Origin: Carya illinoinensis
Lineage: Eukaryota > Streptophyta > Magnoliopsida > Fagales > Juglandaceae
Length of the DNA stretch: 64,000 nucleotides
Reading direction: 5' to 3'
Assembly: GCF_018687715.1 (NCBI RefSeq)
Contig: NC_056767.1
Span: 4,470,001-4,534,000, forward strand
Shown one piece after another: positions 37,242 to 48,658 of the stretch; the stretch's first letter is position 1, and the number at the start of each line of letters is the position of its first letter. The position numbers were made by a program, and so were the translations under genes. Below the pieces are notes generated by a model. The model was given only the letters and a program-made list of their open reading frames with translations, had not been told where the DNA came from and ran no database searches.

Positions 37242-38560
37242 ATGGTTTGTATTTTGATTGTATTTAAAATTCGGACATTCTTTGTTTTTGGACGGACCAA
37301 AGAGTCAAACTTCCCCACAATGTCGGAAACCATGGCCAATACGAGCTGTAGAGGTACCAATTTAGAGAGCTGCCGAGACGAACCAGCCGCACTTGTCCTC
37401 AAAACCATCGCCATTGTGTCGATCCTCATCGCTGGATCCGTCGGAATCTCCTTCCCCATCGTGGGAAAGAACAGCCGCTTCCTCCGAACTGACAGCATTC
37501 TCTTCGTATTCGTTAAGTCATTCGCCGCCGGCATCATCCTTGCCACCGGGTTCGTACACATGCTCCCAGCCGGATTGGACGCCCTCAACGGCGAATGCCT
37601 GCCCAATTACCCATGGTCCAAGTTCCCCTTCGCTAGCTTTTTCACCATGATGGCTGCGCTCCTCATCCTCCTCGTCGATTTCTTGGGAACCCAGTATTAC
37701 GAGCGCAAACAAGGGATGATTCGGTCTACCAAGGGGATTGTCCGGGTCGAATCCTTCGATGTGGGACTGGAGACGGGGATTATGCGGGCGGTGGAGGGTA
37801 AGGAGAGGAACGAGAAGATGTTTGGGGAAGAGAGAGGTGGCGGGATGCACATTGTCGGGATTCATGCACACGCTGCGCGCGCTGCGCACGACAGACACAG
37901 TCCATATGAGGGGCACTCTGCTGGAGACGGGCATGGATATTGTGGTGGGGAAGATGATGGTGCTGCTCGGCACGTTGTCGTTTCGCAGGTGATTTTTTTT
38001 CTTTTTTTCTTGGCTTAGTTTTTTTTTGGGTGTTCCTAAGCATTCCTTATGCAAGGATTAAAATAATATATTCCCTTTTCTCTGCAGGTTTTTTTTCTCT
38101 GCAGGTTTTGGAACTTGGGATTGTATCACATTCAGTTATCGTCGGTCTATCACTAGGAGTTTCTAATAGTCCCTGTGCCATAAGACCCTTAATTGCAACA
38201 TTATGTCTTCATCAATTCTTTGAAGGATTTGCCCTTGGAGGTTGCATCTCCCAAGCACACTTTAGCAATCTATCTGCAACACTAATGGCTTGTTTTTTTG
38301 CCATCACTACCCCGGCAGGCATCGGCATCGGGATCTCCATTGCTTCATTTTACAACGGGAGCAGCCCCGGTGCTCGGATCACTGAAGGCATCCTGGATTC
38401 CATGTCTGCTGGAATTCCGATTTACATGGCTTTGGTGGAACTAATTGCTGCTGATTTTCTCAATAAGAGGATGAGATGCAACTACAGACTGCAATTAACA
38501 ACCTACTTTATGCTCTTTTTTGGGGCTGGATCGATGTCTGCACTAGCAATCTGGGCTTAG
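37242..38560 (+). CDS. ZIP4: ZIP-family zinc/iron transporter (ZIP4/IRT3-like)
   Basis: Two exons, 37242-37988 and 38105-38560, give about 400 residues. The protein is a polytopic membrane transporter that moves Zn2+ (or Fe2+) into the cytosol. Seen in order: [12 protein letters not shown], membrane segments 1-3 with [19 protein letters not shown], the [11 protein letters not shown] stretch, and a long cytosolic loop rich in His ([18 protein letters not shown]...). Exon 2 has the ZIP signature [15 protein letters not shown] (membrane segment 4), [11 protein letters not shown] (segment 5), [10 protein letters not shown], and ends LAIWA as most plant ZIPs do. The wording is closest to the ZIP4/IRT3 clade as I recall it. 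The start at 37242 has a strong context (A at -3, G at +4); ATGs at 37320 or 37332 would shorten the protein by 26 or 30 residues. No stop or frameshift is seen. A ZDRE upstream fits zinc-starvation control. Confidence 0.92.
37989..38104 (+). other. ZIP intron with duplicated acceptor
   Basis: GT-AG intron of 116 bp between Gln and Val codons, phase 0. CTCTGCAGGTTTT occurs twice at its end, giving acceptors at 38087 and 38104, 17 bp apart. Only the second keeps the frame. Confidence 0.85.
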
Positions 38561-40199
38561 ATTGTTGAAGCAACTGTTCCTTTTTGGCAATGCATCACAA
38601 AATTCATTCAATTTTTTATTAACACGTTTGGTAAGTAAGTTCTTTAAGATTGATGGATAACAAAACTTCACAGAACACATGACTGGTTGTCTAGATTCGG
38701 TTTGAAAAATGTAACATCTGAGTACGTATAAACTATTAATACCTAGGTTGACCTTTGTGTCTATCACTTTTGGCTAGCTACAACTGGTCGTGTGTTTTGT
38801 TAGAAACTTCGAAGTAGTGTTGTGATGAAGCTTAATTATAGTAATGTATATTACATCTACTTTATAATAAAAATTATTTTACAATTTCCTAATCATGTTT
38901 AGAGAGTGTGTGCACAAACCCTCTATTATTATAACTAATACGACAAGAAAGAAAAAAAAAAAAGTAATGCTACTAGATATAGGAGGTTGCAACCCCATCA
39001 TAACTAAAAAAATGATTTTTCTTGTGGGTTTAAGATTTATTCACTTTCTTCAAAAGAAGTGTGCAGAATTTCTAATATCATTTCTTAAAAAAATATTGTA
39101 AGATAAATGAATCCTTACAAGTATAGGACATCAGTTCCAGAGGGATGGGATCCTAAATATAGAATCCCGTTATCCATTTCCACTTTGCCTAAAACAACAA
39201 GAAGTTAAGGATTCAAACTCTAAAAAAAAAAAGAACAGTACCAATTTTGGTAAACCCCAGAATTTATCAAAGTTGAACAATCACTGAATCATTTCTCATG
39301 CTCCAGATCTCCAACACTTCACAATTCTTTTCTAAGTTACAGGGATTCTAACTTCTAACATTTATGTTGAGGCAACAAGATAGGAAACTGAAATTACAAA
39401 AAGAAAAAGGAAAATGATTTGTACAATCTAGGACATTGTAGGTTATAAATATTCCGTACACTCTCTTTAAAAAAAAAAAAAATAGAAAAAATTTAAGATT
39501 TACATGAAAAATTAAAAATTATGAGTACTACATACTATTTTTTACATGAAGTGCATGATTTATACATCTCAAGAAAATATTTAATATTATTCTTATTTCT
39601 CTAAAAAATAGAAACTATTTGTATTTTGAAGACCACGAGAAATCAGTAATTGAGCTTTAAAAAAAAAAAAATTAAGTTTTGCTCAAAACTCCTTATCTTT
39701 GGGTGGCTAATCAATTTATCACTTTTTTTCTTTTGTTTTATTCTTGTCTCAATGTTTGAATATATCTTTGACAAATGATATTTGTAATCGTAGAGTGCGT
39801 AATTAAGCGTCGCACAATTCTTTTAAAAAAATGAGTAAATAATATATCTACATGAAAAAATAATAAATTTTTAATAATTAATCACACTCTTTTTCAAAAT
39901 TATTGTACGGCTCTTATGCACTTCATCACAATTATATGTAACATTATTCTATATATTTTGAATAATGTACGTGTACTTGAATTTCACCACTTTTTGAGCC
40001 TGAATAAAATTTCACTTGCCAAAAGACGTGGCCATTATCATTTTTTCATAGATACTGTTCACTCTCTTGTTTTATTTTAACACGCGCGTCTCAATGATTT
40101 TTCATATATTTTTGTCAATCTAACGGTTAGAAGAATTCCGATTCTCTATTAGAATATATTGAATAGTAAAATCTAATAAATACAGATTTTATAATATTT
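38561..40199. other. AT-rich intergenic DNA after ZIP
   Basis: It holds the ZIP 3' region and MITE-like DNA, including family A copy 2 at about 39771-39955 (ACAAATGATATTTGTAATCG end; GAGTAAATAATATATC inside). A segment at 38815-38890 shares CATCTACTTTATAATAAAAAT with 41730-41760, another short repeat family. No gene is recognised. Confidence 0.5.
39771..39955. repeat. MITE family A, copy 2
   Basis: It shares end sequence (AAATGATATTTGTAA) and interior order with 40776-40950 and, inverted, with 12938-13103. The boundaries are approximate. Confidence 0.5.
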
Positions 40200-40624
40200 A
40201 GAGGCCGGGTTGTTTGGACAATGATATTTGATGAGATGATTTTAGATAAAAGTCGAAATTTAAATAAAATATTATTTTTTTAATATTAATATGAGTAGTG
40301 AGAACCCATCGAGAAAGGCAAAAACAAGTTTTTTTTTCCATTCATTTTTTTATATTTTTAAATATTTTTTTAAAAATAAAAAAAATTCACAACATTACTA
40401 AAAAAATACTTCCTTAATCACTAAGTTAAAAAAAATAAAAATAAAAATTGGGACTCAAATTTGGGACCCACATTTGGTACATTTATGTGTTAGTATTATT
40501 TTGGAATTTGAAAAAGTTGAATTGTTTATTATATTTTATGTAAAACTTAATTTGAAAAAGTTATAATAATATGATGAGATGAGATGAGATGGGTTGAGAG
40601 TATTTCTCAATTCAAACGGCCTCT
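40200..40624. mobile_element. Non-autonomous hAT-like MITE, 425 bp
   Basis: The left end AGAGGCCGGGTTG and inverted right end AGAGGCCGTTTG form short terminal repeats. The flanks TAATATTT (40192-40199) and TAATATTA (40625-40632) form an 8-bp target duplication with one mismatch. The interior has GATGAGATGAGATGAGATGGG near the right end and no coding capacity. Confidence 0.78.
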
Positions 40625-40734
40625 TAATATTATTCACGCGTTATCTAGGATAGGGCATGCGAGTCTCGTATACTTGTCTTTTTTAAAATTGAACCATCTA
40701 ATTTAGTTAGCTATTTAAAAAATGTCTCAATCAG

Positions 40735-40737
<3 letters not shown>

Positions 40738-40768
<31 letters not shown>

Positions 40769-40771
40769 ATA
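40738..40771. repeat. AT microsatellite
   Basis: (AT)n with one TTT break. A second (TA)n run is at 43921-43949. Confidence 0.85.
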
Positions 40772-40775
40772 ACTA

Positions 40776-40950
40776 TATGAGAAATGATATTTATAATGTG
40801 TGCCGCGTAATTTTTTTTTAAAAGTGAGTAAATAAGAGACCCACATGAAAAAAGAAAATTAATTAATTTTTTTAATAATAAACCTCCCTCTTATTCAAAT
40901 CGATTGCGTATCACTTGCACATTACACGACTATAAATAAAATTACTCATA
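40776..40950. repeat. MITE family A, copy 3
   Basis: The ends TATGAGAAATGATATTTAT and, inverted, TATGAGTAATTTTATTTAT give a terminal inverted repeat of about 19 bp with a few mismatches. The interior contains GAGACCCACATGAAAAAAG and TTGCACATTACACG. Confidence 0.6.
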
Positions 40951-43917
40951 GTTATAATATATAAAAATTTTACGTGCAGTCACTTTTGCATATTTTTAAT
41001 TTGTGCATTCAATTAATATGATTGCTTGTATCACTATTTTTATTCTAAAATAATTCTTTTGGCTAATCACATTAGTAGAGTGTGTAAAGAGTATACAAAA
41101 ATAATTATATAGTATAATTCTTATATATATTATATCGATTTTATCGACAAAGATGTGACCATTTCTACCAAAAAAAAACTACTGCAAAATATAAATCTTA
41201 AAAAAAAAAAAAGGTATTTTTCGATGGAGAATAGAAACCGTTGGTAAATAGTACAGTGATTTTGGGAGTGTGCATGGGTTGGCTGTAGTTGTGGAATAAT
41301 TTTCTGTCTTTTTGTCTGGATGAGTAATATCTCAACACTTTTTTTTGTTTGTCTTGATAGTCATGGAACTGCAGAATTAATGTGGATATTGTGAAAAGAG
41401 ACGAAAAATGTCAATTGCAATTATAACAAACATGGCCCATTTCCATTAATAACATTGTCATCTACTTCCAAGATGACATATTAATTCTCCTGTTTGGACA
41501 ACCAAAATAGATCTAGAAAATCACTGCCATTGAAAGGATCACACAAATTTTTCCTGCAATGCTATCTTAATGCATGCCACACATGCAATCTCGATCTGTC
41601 ACCACAGATGGGTTTTGTTACAATTTTTTTTTTTTTTTAATTTATGAGAAGTACTGCTAGATACAGCTACAAAAGATTTTACAAAAGTAAACTCATAAGC
41701 TGACATAGTTTCATATCACATATGTTAGATCATCTACTTTACAATAAAAATAACTTTATAATCTAATATATTATATCAAATCGCGCAACAAAAAAAATGA
41801 CTTTTTGCTTCAACTAAATTTGTTCAAAAAATAAAAAGTTGCTAACAAATAATCGCAATGCTTTTTATGTTTTTTGCAATGAATTTAGGTAATGCAAAAC
41901 GCAATTTTCTTGTAACGGACTGCACACGTATCAGTTTGTAAGTCTACAGATGTATTTGTTACTAAAGCGTCTCTCTTCCTACATATATATCCTAATTTGA
42001 TCATGACCTCAAATAGAAAAAAGAGCGATTATAAACACATGAATTAAGTCCTACAATGATTATAAACACACGATACGTAGCACCTGCAGTACTCTTCATC
42101 ATATAATTACATCAAGCATGCTTCAATATTTTTGTCAACATCATATATCGATATGGACTTTAAACTTCTGGTGATCAGTGGTTCCAAAGTGAAGAGCTTC
42201 GCGATTCACTTATTTCTCCAAGTCGCCACAGTACTATCAAATAGTGATATATAAGGATAACCAATTTTGTCCGTCTTGTTCGATCTAATGATGTTGAAGA
42301 CTAGATTCATTTGGAAAGCCTCTAGGAATTAATTTGTAGGAATTAGATTCACTAATTCCATTGCAAGTCCTTGTAAAAAGATGAGTTTAGGGGTTAGGAC
42401 TGAAAATGTTTTAGAATGAGATCACATCATTATTATAAATATATAGATAGTGTATGTATACAAAAAAAAATAAGCATTTATAATGAGTTATTCAAGACGA
42501 AAATGATTGTTTATGACGAGAATAGATTTATTTTAATAAAAAATAGTCATTTTCGTAATAAATAACTGATAGCAAATAAACAGTTTTCTTGCATACTCTA
42601 TATGAGAAATGATACATTCTTCATATTTATAATTTTTATCATCTCAAGTATACTCACAATTGTTGTCGCGACATATTATATATATTTTAAATGCTCTTAT
42701 TGATAGTTTAGGTGGAAAAAATATATATATATATAACTTCTTAAAATGCCAAAAATCAGCAAGTATAATTGAGGATGATAAGATTTAGGATGAAAATTAA
42801 TATTGCTAAAAAAAAAATTCATATTTTTCTCCATCTCTCAATATTCTTCTGCCTTAAATATTTTATTAGAATATCATTGATGCACTCTGAATAAAACCAC
42901 ATATTATCTTTTTAATTGCTTTTTTGGGCTACTGCAGATTATCTTTATTTTCCAAAAAAAACATAATGGGTTAAAAGGGTGAAGAAAATGCAATATAAAT
43001 CCCGGAGAAAGTACTGTCATTATAAGAAAAGTGTCTATTTATAATTGATTATTTCTTGTCAAAATAAATCTATTTTCATAGCAAATAGTTATTCTTGTTG
43101 AAAATAACTCGCCATGCAATGTTACTATAACAAATATCTTCCATACTTGTTATAATGATTTTGATGTGAGCGCGCTACTTTGAAAACAGGATAACTAAAT
43201 ACCATAATTTTCAATTAATCTTGAGCTTAATTATTAGGTAATTTCTTCCACATCTGAGGCAAAGAACAACCATATATACATATATAAAGCTATATTTTAC
43301 ATGATGCAGAGAGATCTCGGCCTTCTTGATATCTGTGCTTTCTCTGATCAGGGCACAAATGGGAAGAAATCAAAATGACAGACAAGCTGAAAACGAAAAG
43401 GCTGGGCAATTTGATGATCTTTAGCCAAGGCCTGCAAAAGTACTAAAACAAAATGAAAAGAAAGCATGGAATAAATTAAATTAGGATCGAAGGTGTCTAA
43501 AGACGTTGTGGGGACAAGAGGACGTTGTATTTGTCCCAAGCTAGCCTGCCTGTAAGAATTTATGGTTTTTGGCAACCCAAGCCTATTTTGGGTGGAAGAT
43601 GATCATACCCTGCAGAACTTCGTCCTCCAGGCAATATATCTTTTTAAGTTCATGCATATGAAACCGATTGATAAACTGTTAAAAATGATATAAATAATTA
43701 AATATACATCTTTCTATCCGCTTAAAATTTTAGGATAAGTGGTCATCATTTCACATAGTATTAGAGCATACATCATCCTGATCTGTTAACTAAATATTAC
43801 ACGTGATAATAAAATATATAGGGTTTATAATTTCTTAGTAGCTATCAATTTGTCTGCCATATATATTGATGATCAATTTCTCAGATAGATGTCCAGGAAT
43901 CAAGTCGACATGCTGCA

Positions 43918-43952
<35 letters not shown>

Positions 43953-44797
43953 TCGATCCCACCCCATAATGCTCCTATAAAATTAAGAAAAAAAGAAAAA
44001 AGAAAAAATCGTATTGAACCTGTAAAGTACCGGTGACATGCATGGGCACCAGATAATTCTTACACAGAAAAATCTGGAGCCAAATCGATCACCATGATCT
44101 GTTTGGTGGTCCCCTGATGATCAGCTTGATGCATCATGTAGAAAATGGTAAATTCAAATAACTTCAAGAAACTCGTGAAAAGACTGATCAGATCTTGTTA
44201 ATTGAGAACTTGGTTACAATTAATGTCTGTTTATATATATATATATATATAGATCAAAGAATCAGAAAAAAAAATGTAAAACTTATAACAAAACTGCAAT
44301 AATCTGAAGCACTAAAACTCAAGCTGATCATAAATAAAGCACGAAAAAAGTTATGAAAAAGATCAAGATTTCATCATCTTGTTGATCAGTATAGATTAAT
44401 GTCAGTGAGAGATAAAAGTATACATGCATGTTGAATAGATGGTTATATATATTTACAATGATCCGTATGCATGTCATGTATTTGAACAGGTTTGAGAGAG
44501 AGGGCGGGGGGGGGGAACTGTTGAGAGGGGATCCTTGTCATGATATATACCGAGTAGGACTCAACGTGATCATGAGTAGTGGCATTCTACACCACCTTTT
44601 GGTTAATTTGTCTTTTCCAAACTTGTTTTGCTTGGGTGACATGAAGTCACGTGAATAACTTTCAGACCTCTCTTCTTTCCCTTTCTCTCCTTTGTAAGGC
44701 CTTCACCAGCCTTTGATCTGTCCCTTTAGCTTTGTTATTCTTTAGCTAGCCTATCCTACGTTGTCCATCTTTACTGGACAACAGCTCTCTCTCCCTT
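40951..44797. other. AT-rich intergenic region upstream of GATA gene
   Basis: No gene is recognised. The largest open frames (for example 43348-43575 on the minus strand) have no familiar motif. CT-rich DNA at 44660-44790 is probably the GATA leader. A G-run (GGGCGGGGGGGGGG, about 44503-44516) lies about 280 bp upstream of the start codon. Confidence 0.45.
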
Positions 44798-46531
44798 ATG
44801 ACTCCAGCCTATCTGAACCCACCATCTTCTCCATGCCCTCTTGTATATCAAAGAGAAGATGATCATCAACGTGACATAAAACTCTCTATCTCAACACATA
44901 TTATTCAAGCTTCATCTTCTCTCTCAACATCATCATGTCCTACTTTCTTTGACAGGGCCAAAGATGAAATAGGGAGTATATTTGAAGATCAGTCACAAGA
45001 ACATGATGAAAAGGCAAGCGTTTTAACTTAGTTTGATTTCTTTTCATCTTATTCCTTGATAATTTATTTTATCCTTTTATCAAAAAGTCCAGGCGCCAGT
45101 GCTAATTAATAATAGTACCTATATGCATGCTACTGTGGGGCTCTAAATTTATGTCCTAAGGATATATGATCCACCCCCCTCCCCAAAAAAAAAAAAAAAA
45201 AAAAAAACTGGTTTGGGTTTGTTTTCCCAGTTAACTTTCGATCTAATTTCTTGGATCTTTTGTTATCATGACCTTGATCTTACTACAGATGATCATAGAG
45301 TTTAGTATTCTCTGATCTGATTTCTTGGTAATATATTTCTAGGTCATGATCAGCTGAAGATTACCTCTTCAATTTGTTGGTCTTAAATTATAATTTGATC
45401 TCGTTGATCATAGGATGATGATAAGCCCATATTGTTGCATGCATAACGTAATGATCAAGCATTTTCGTTTTCTTCATTTCAGAAGTCTGTGGAGGAAGAT
45501 GGTAACATTAATCCCCATAAATTATCCTCATGTCAAAGGGAGGAATATGGAGATCCAAGTAAAAATACTGCTCATGGTGGACCTGTACAGTACTCATGTA
45601 TGTCCTCAAAGATGAGGTGGATGCAAAAAATGATGGACCCAAATTGCCCAGCTACAAATAATAAGCCAGTGAGATCAATTATCAAGAAGTCCCAAAATAA
45701 TCTGCAGAATGGTGATTCAGATCAACTAAGCTCACCGAATTGCAGCAGCAACAGTACTTCCAACGCTCGGGTTTGCGCCGACTGTAACACCACCACCACC
45801 CCTCTTTGGAGGGGTGGCCCTAGAGGTCCTAAGGTAATTTCATTTCCTCCGTTTAAATTAATTTGTCCAAAAACTAGCACTTCTGATATTGAATGCTCTT
45901 GATCATCTTCATCCTAATACTTGTCATTTCAAGCCACACAGTGATCATCTGACATATTTCAAGTGGATGCACGCTATTAATTGATTGATATAATTACCAA
46001 ACTCATTCTTATAAGAAGCCACTTGAAATATCAAATATGGCATTCAACATATGTGGCTGAGGATGACAAGTTTTGGGAAGAAGAGTAGTAGCTGTTTGTT
46101 GATATATATTTGAGTTACTTTCTTAGGATCCAGCCTGTTTGTTGATGCAGTCACTTTGTAATGCCTGTGGCATTCGGCAGAGGAAGGCAAGACGAGCCAT
46201 GGCAGAAGCTGCAGCAGCGGCAGCTGCTGCAAATGGCATGGGAGTTGCTCCAGATATCTCGAAGAAGAAGAAGAAGATCAGTAAGTTGCACAAGAAGGAA
46301 AATAAATCGGGTACAAAAAATCTGCTTGCTGCACATGAATACAAGAAGTACTGCAAGTTGAAGTGCCCCTCTCACAGTGAGATGATGAGCGAGAGGAAGC
46401 AGCTTTCTTTCAAGGACTTAGCTCTAAATTTGAGAAACAGTTCAGCTCTTGGACGAGTGTTTCCGCAGGACGAGGCAGAAGCAGCAATCTTGCTAATGGA
46501 ACTATCTTGTGGCGCCCTTGTTCACAGTTAA
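44798..46531 (+). CDS. GATA22: B-class GATA transcription factor with LLM domain (GNC/GNL type)
   Basis: Three exons, 44798-45013, 45483-45833 and 46151-46531, give about 315 residues. It starts MTPAYLNP, the characteristic N-terminus of GATA21/GATA22 proteins. The single GATA finger is C-x2-C-x18-C-x2-C (residues 170-195) with CADCNTTTTPLWRGGPRGPK before and SLCNACGIRQRKARR after the second intron, the position usual for this class. A poly-Ala stretch (about 209-216), a Lys-rich run (about 227) and the C-terminal AAILLMELSCG with the Leu-Leu-Met motif (303-305) follow. Such nuclear factors promote chloroplast development and greening and act downstream of cytokinin, light and gibberellin signals. 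Exon 1 seems to end at a GC donor. No defects are seen. Confidence 0.93.
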
Positions 46532-47257
46532 TTTATATTTTTTTTTTCCATTACTTAATTTCTTCTTGATCATCTATTAGGAAGTTTATTATAATTATAA
46601 TCTGTTCTTATGTGCGTGCATGTATGAAGAGATCATTATCCTCTAAAGCTTTTTGTGAACCAAAATGTCGGTTTGCTATTATATAAATGGTTATCAACAA
46701 AATCAGAAGAATAAAAGGTTCAAATCTAGAGTTTTTCAAAGTTACGTTCTTAGTTCTTCGAATGATCCAGAATTTTATCATCTCTAATCATACTAAAACC
46801 TGCCGCCGAGGCCATTCGGTGTCTCCATAGAATGGGGATATCATCATATCAGGAAGCAGATAGGGGCCTGTCATGTAAACCTTCAGACGTCTCATTCAGA
46901 GTTTTTGCTGAAAAAAGAAGCCGGCGAAATGCCATGGGATTCCCAGGTCATGTGAAGAACTCAGTACGTACAGCTGGGTGGTCCATGTAAAATTTAGGAC
47001 CAATAGACATTAATTCTGACTGAATGGCCGACTGGCCTGACAATATTCTCTTATAAATGATGTATGATATTGAGCATCTTTTGGTGTTTGGGCTTTTGCA
47101 ACAATATTAATTGGATTTAAAAGCATGCAATCGTCCAGCTAGCTGATCAACATGGCACAAAACTCTCTATCCATTCATAGTACTTTGTGTGGCCAAGAAA
47201 ACAGTACTGAGGAAAATGTTGTCTACACAGACTTGCTACAAAAGCTATTTACACTGA
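46532..47257. other. Intergenic DNA after GATA gene
   Basis: 3' region of the GATA gene and non-coding DNA. Nothing else is recognised. Confidence 0.45.
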
Positions 47258-48500
47258 CTTAGTACCAATGTTTTGAATACCGCACCATATTGGCCGGTAT
47301 GGTTGAAATTTATCATGCTGGAACTGTAATCAGTATGGGAAGGTAAGTGTCGAGGTGGCAATATGTTACACAACTCATTAACTCAATACGAACACGACAC
47401 GATAATAGCAGGTTATGGTTTAGTCTTAACAGGTTCTGGTCAAAATGGATTGATTCGTTAAGACACGATTGCTTAACGGGTTGATAACGGGTCAACCCAT
47501 TTTGACCCGCTATGACACGTTTGGATTGACCCGTTAAGAAAGTTAAAATTACAATTATACCCTTATACCTAAAAGTAAAATTGTTAGAATTTTAATTTTG
47601 ATATTTTTATTGGTTGGATTGTAATTTTAGACTTATAGTTAGTTTTATAATTTTTATAGATATTATGATTTTAACATTTATATAAAATTATATTAAATTT
47701 AATCAGGTCAAACAGGTTAATTTATGACATATTCAACTTATTTACATTAACATTTTGAAACGTGTCATATTGTGTCGTATTAACTTATTTGGTATTATTT
47801 ACTAATAGGTCAAAATGAGTTGACACAACATGACCCGTTATGCTAATGGGTTGTGTTAGGATTTGAAATTTTGACACAATAAGTTTAACAAGTTAGATTA
47901 GGGTTGACCTATATAATATAATATGCATGTTATAACATGATCCGTCAACACGATTTGACATCCCTAGGTAAGTGTTTCGTACCGGATCAAATACCGGTCA
48001 TTTCAATGCATTTCGGTCAATATCAACTGGATTTCAGTGTATTAGCCAATTTTTGGTGTACTAACCGAAATTGATTTTTTTTGTAATTAATGTAAAAATA
48101 TTAGCTTTTTCATAATTTTCACTCTAATTCTCACATCTAAAGATTATTTTCTTAAATTTTTTTAATCCCTTTTTCTCGAGGACTAAAAATCAAATCCCTA
48201 CTCTCATTTTCGTGATGAAGATGAGTACTTTTTTTAATAGTTAGATTGAAAACTTAAAAGTATTATTAAGTTTTATAAATATGTATTTTAGCTTTTTAAA
48301 ACTTGCATTGATATTATTTTTAAATATAATATATACATATATAATAAATTTATATATATAGATTATCCTAAAATGGTATCAGTACCAAAATATTTTGTTT
48401 TAGTGGTACATCGAGACGGTACTTCTATGCCTTAACCGAAATGGTACATCGAAATACTCCGTTTCAGTGCCTGAACCGAAATGGTTATTGGAACAAAATA
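47258..48500. repeat. Degraded repeat with ACCG(AA)ATGG motifs, host of a hAT insert
   Basis: DNA on both sides of the 617-bp hAT shares motifs such as TACCGG, CCGAAATGGTACATCGA and CCGAAATGGTTATTGG, which looks like an old dispersed repeat. Its borders and class are not clear. Confidence 0.35.
47350..47966. mobile_element. Non-autonomous hAT element, 617 bp
   Basis: A perfect 8-bp target duplication GGTAAGTG flanks it (47342-47349 and 47967-47974). The ends TCGAGGTGGCAATATG and, inverted, TAGGGATGTCAAATCG form an imperfect terminal repeat of hAT type. Subterminal GACCCGTTA, AACGGGTT and AACACGACACGA motifs are typical of plant hAT elements. There is no coding capacity. Confidence 0.9.
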
Positions 48501-48658
48501 AATTAACCTCATTTTATCGTGCAAATCATATGTTTAATGAAACCCTAAATCCTTAAGAATGCAACATTAATGGAATATCCCTCTTTTTTTCCTTCCAAAC
48601 AGTGGTACTTACTGAAATAAGTGCTCATTGCGTGATTATAAACTGGAAATGAAATACA

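Noticed and set aside
37232..38054. Minus-strand frames across the ZIP gene
   Set aside because: Antisense shadows of a well-supported transporter.
43348..43575. 75-codon minus-strand frame
   Set aside because: No motif, no neighbours, AT-rich setting.
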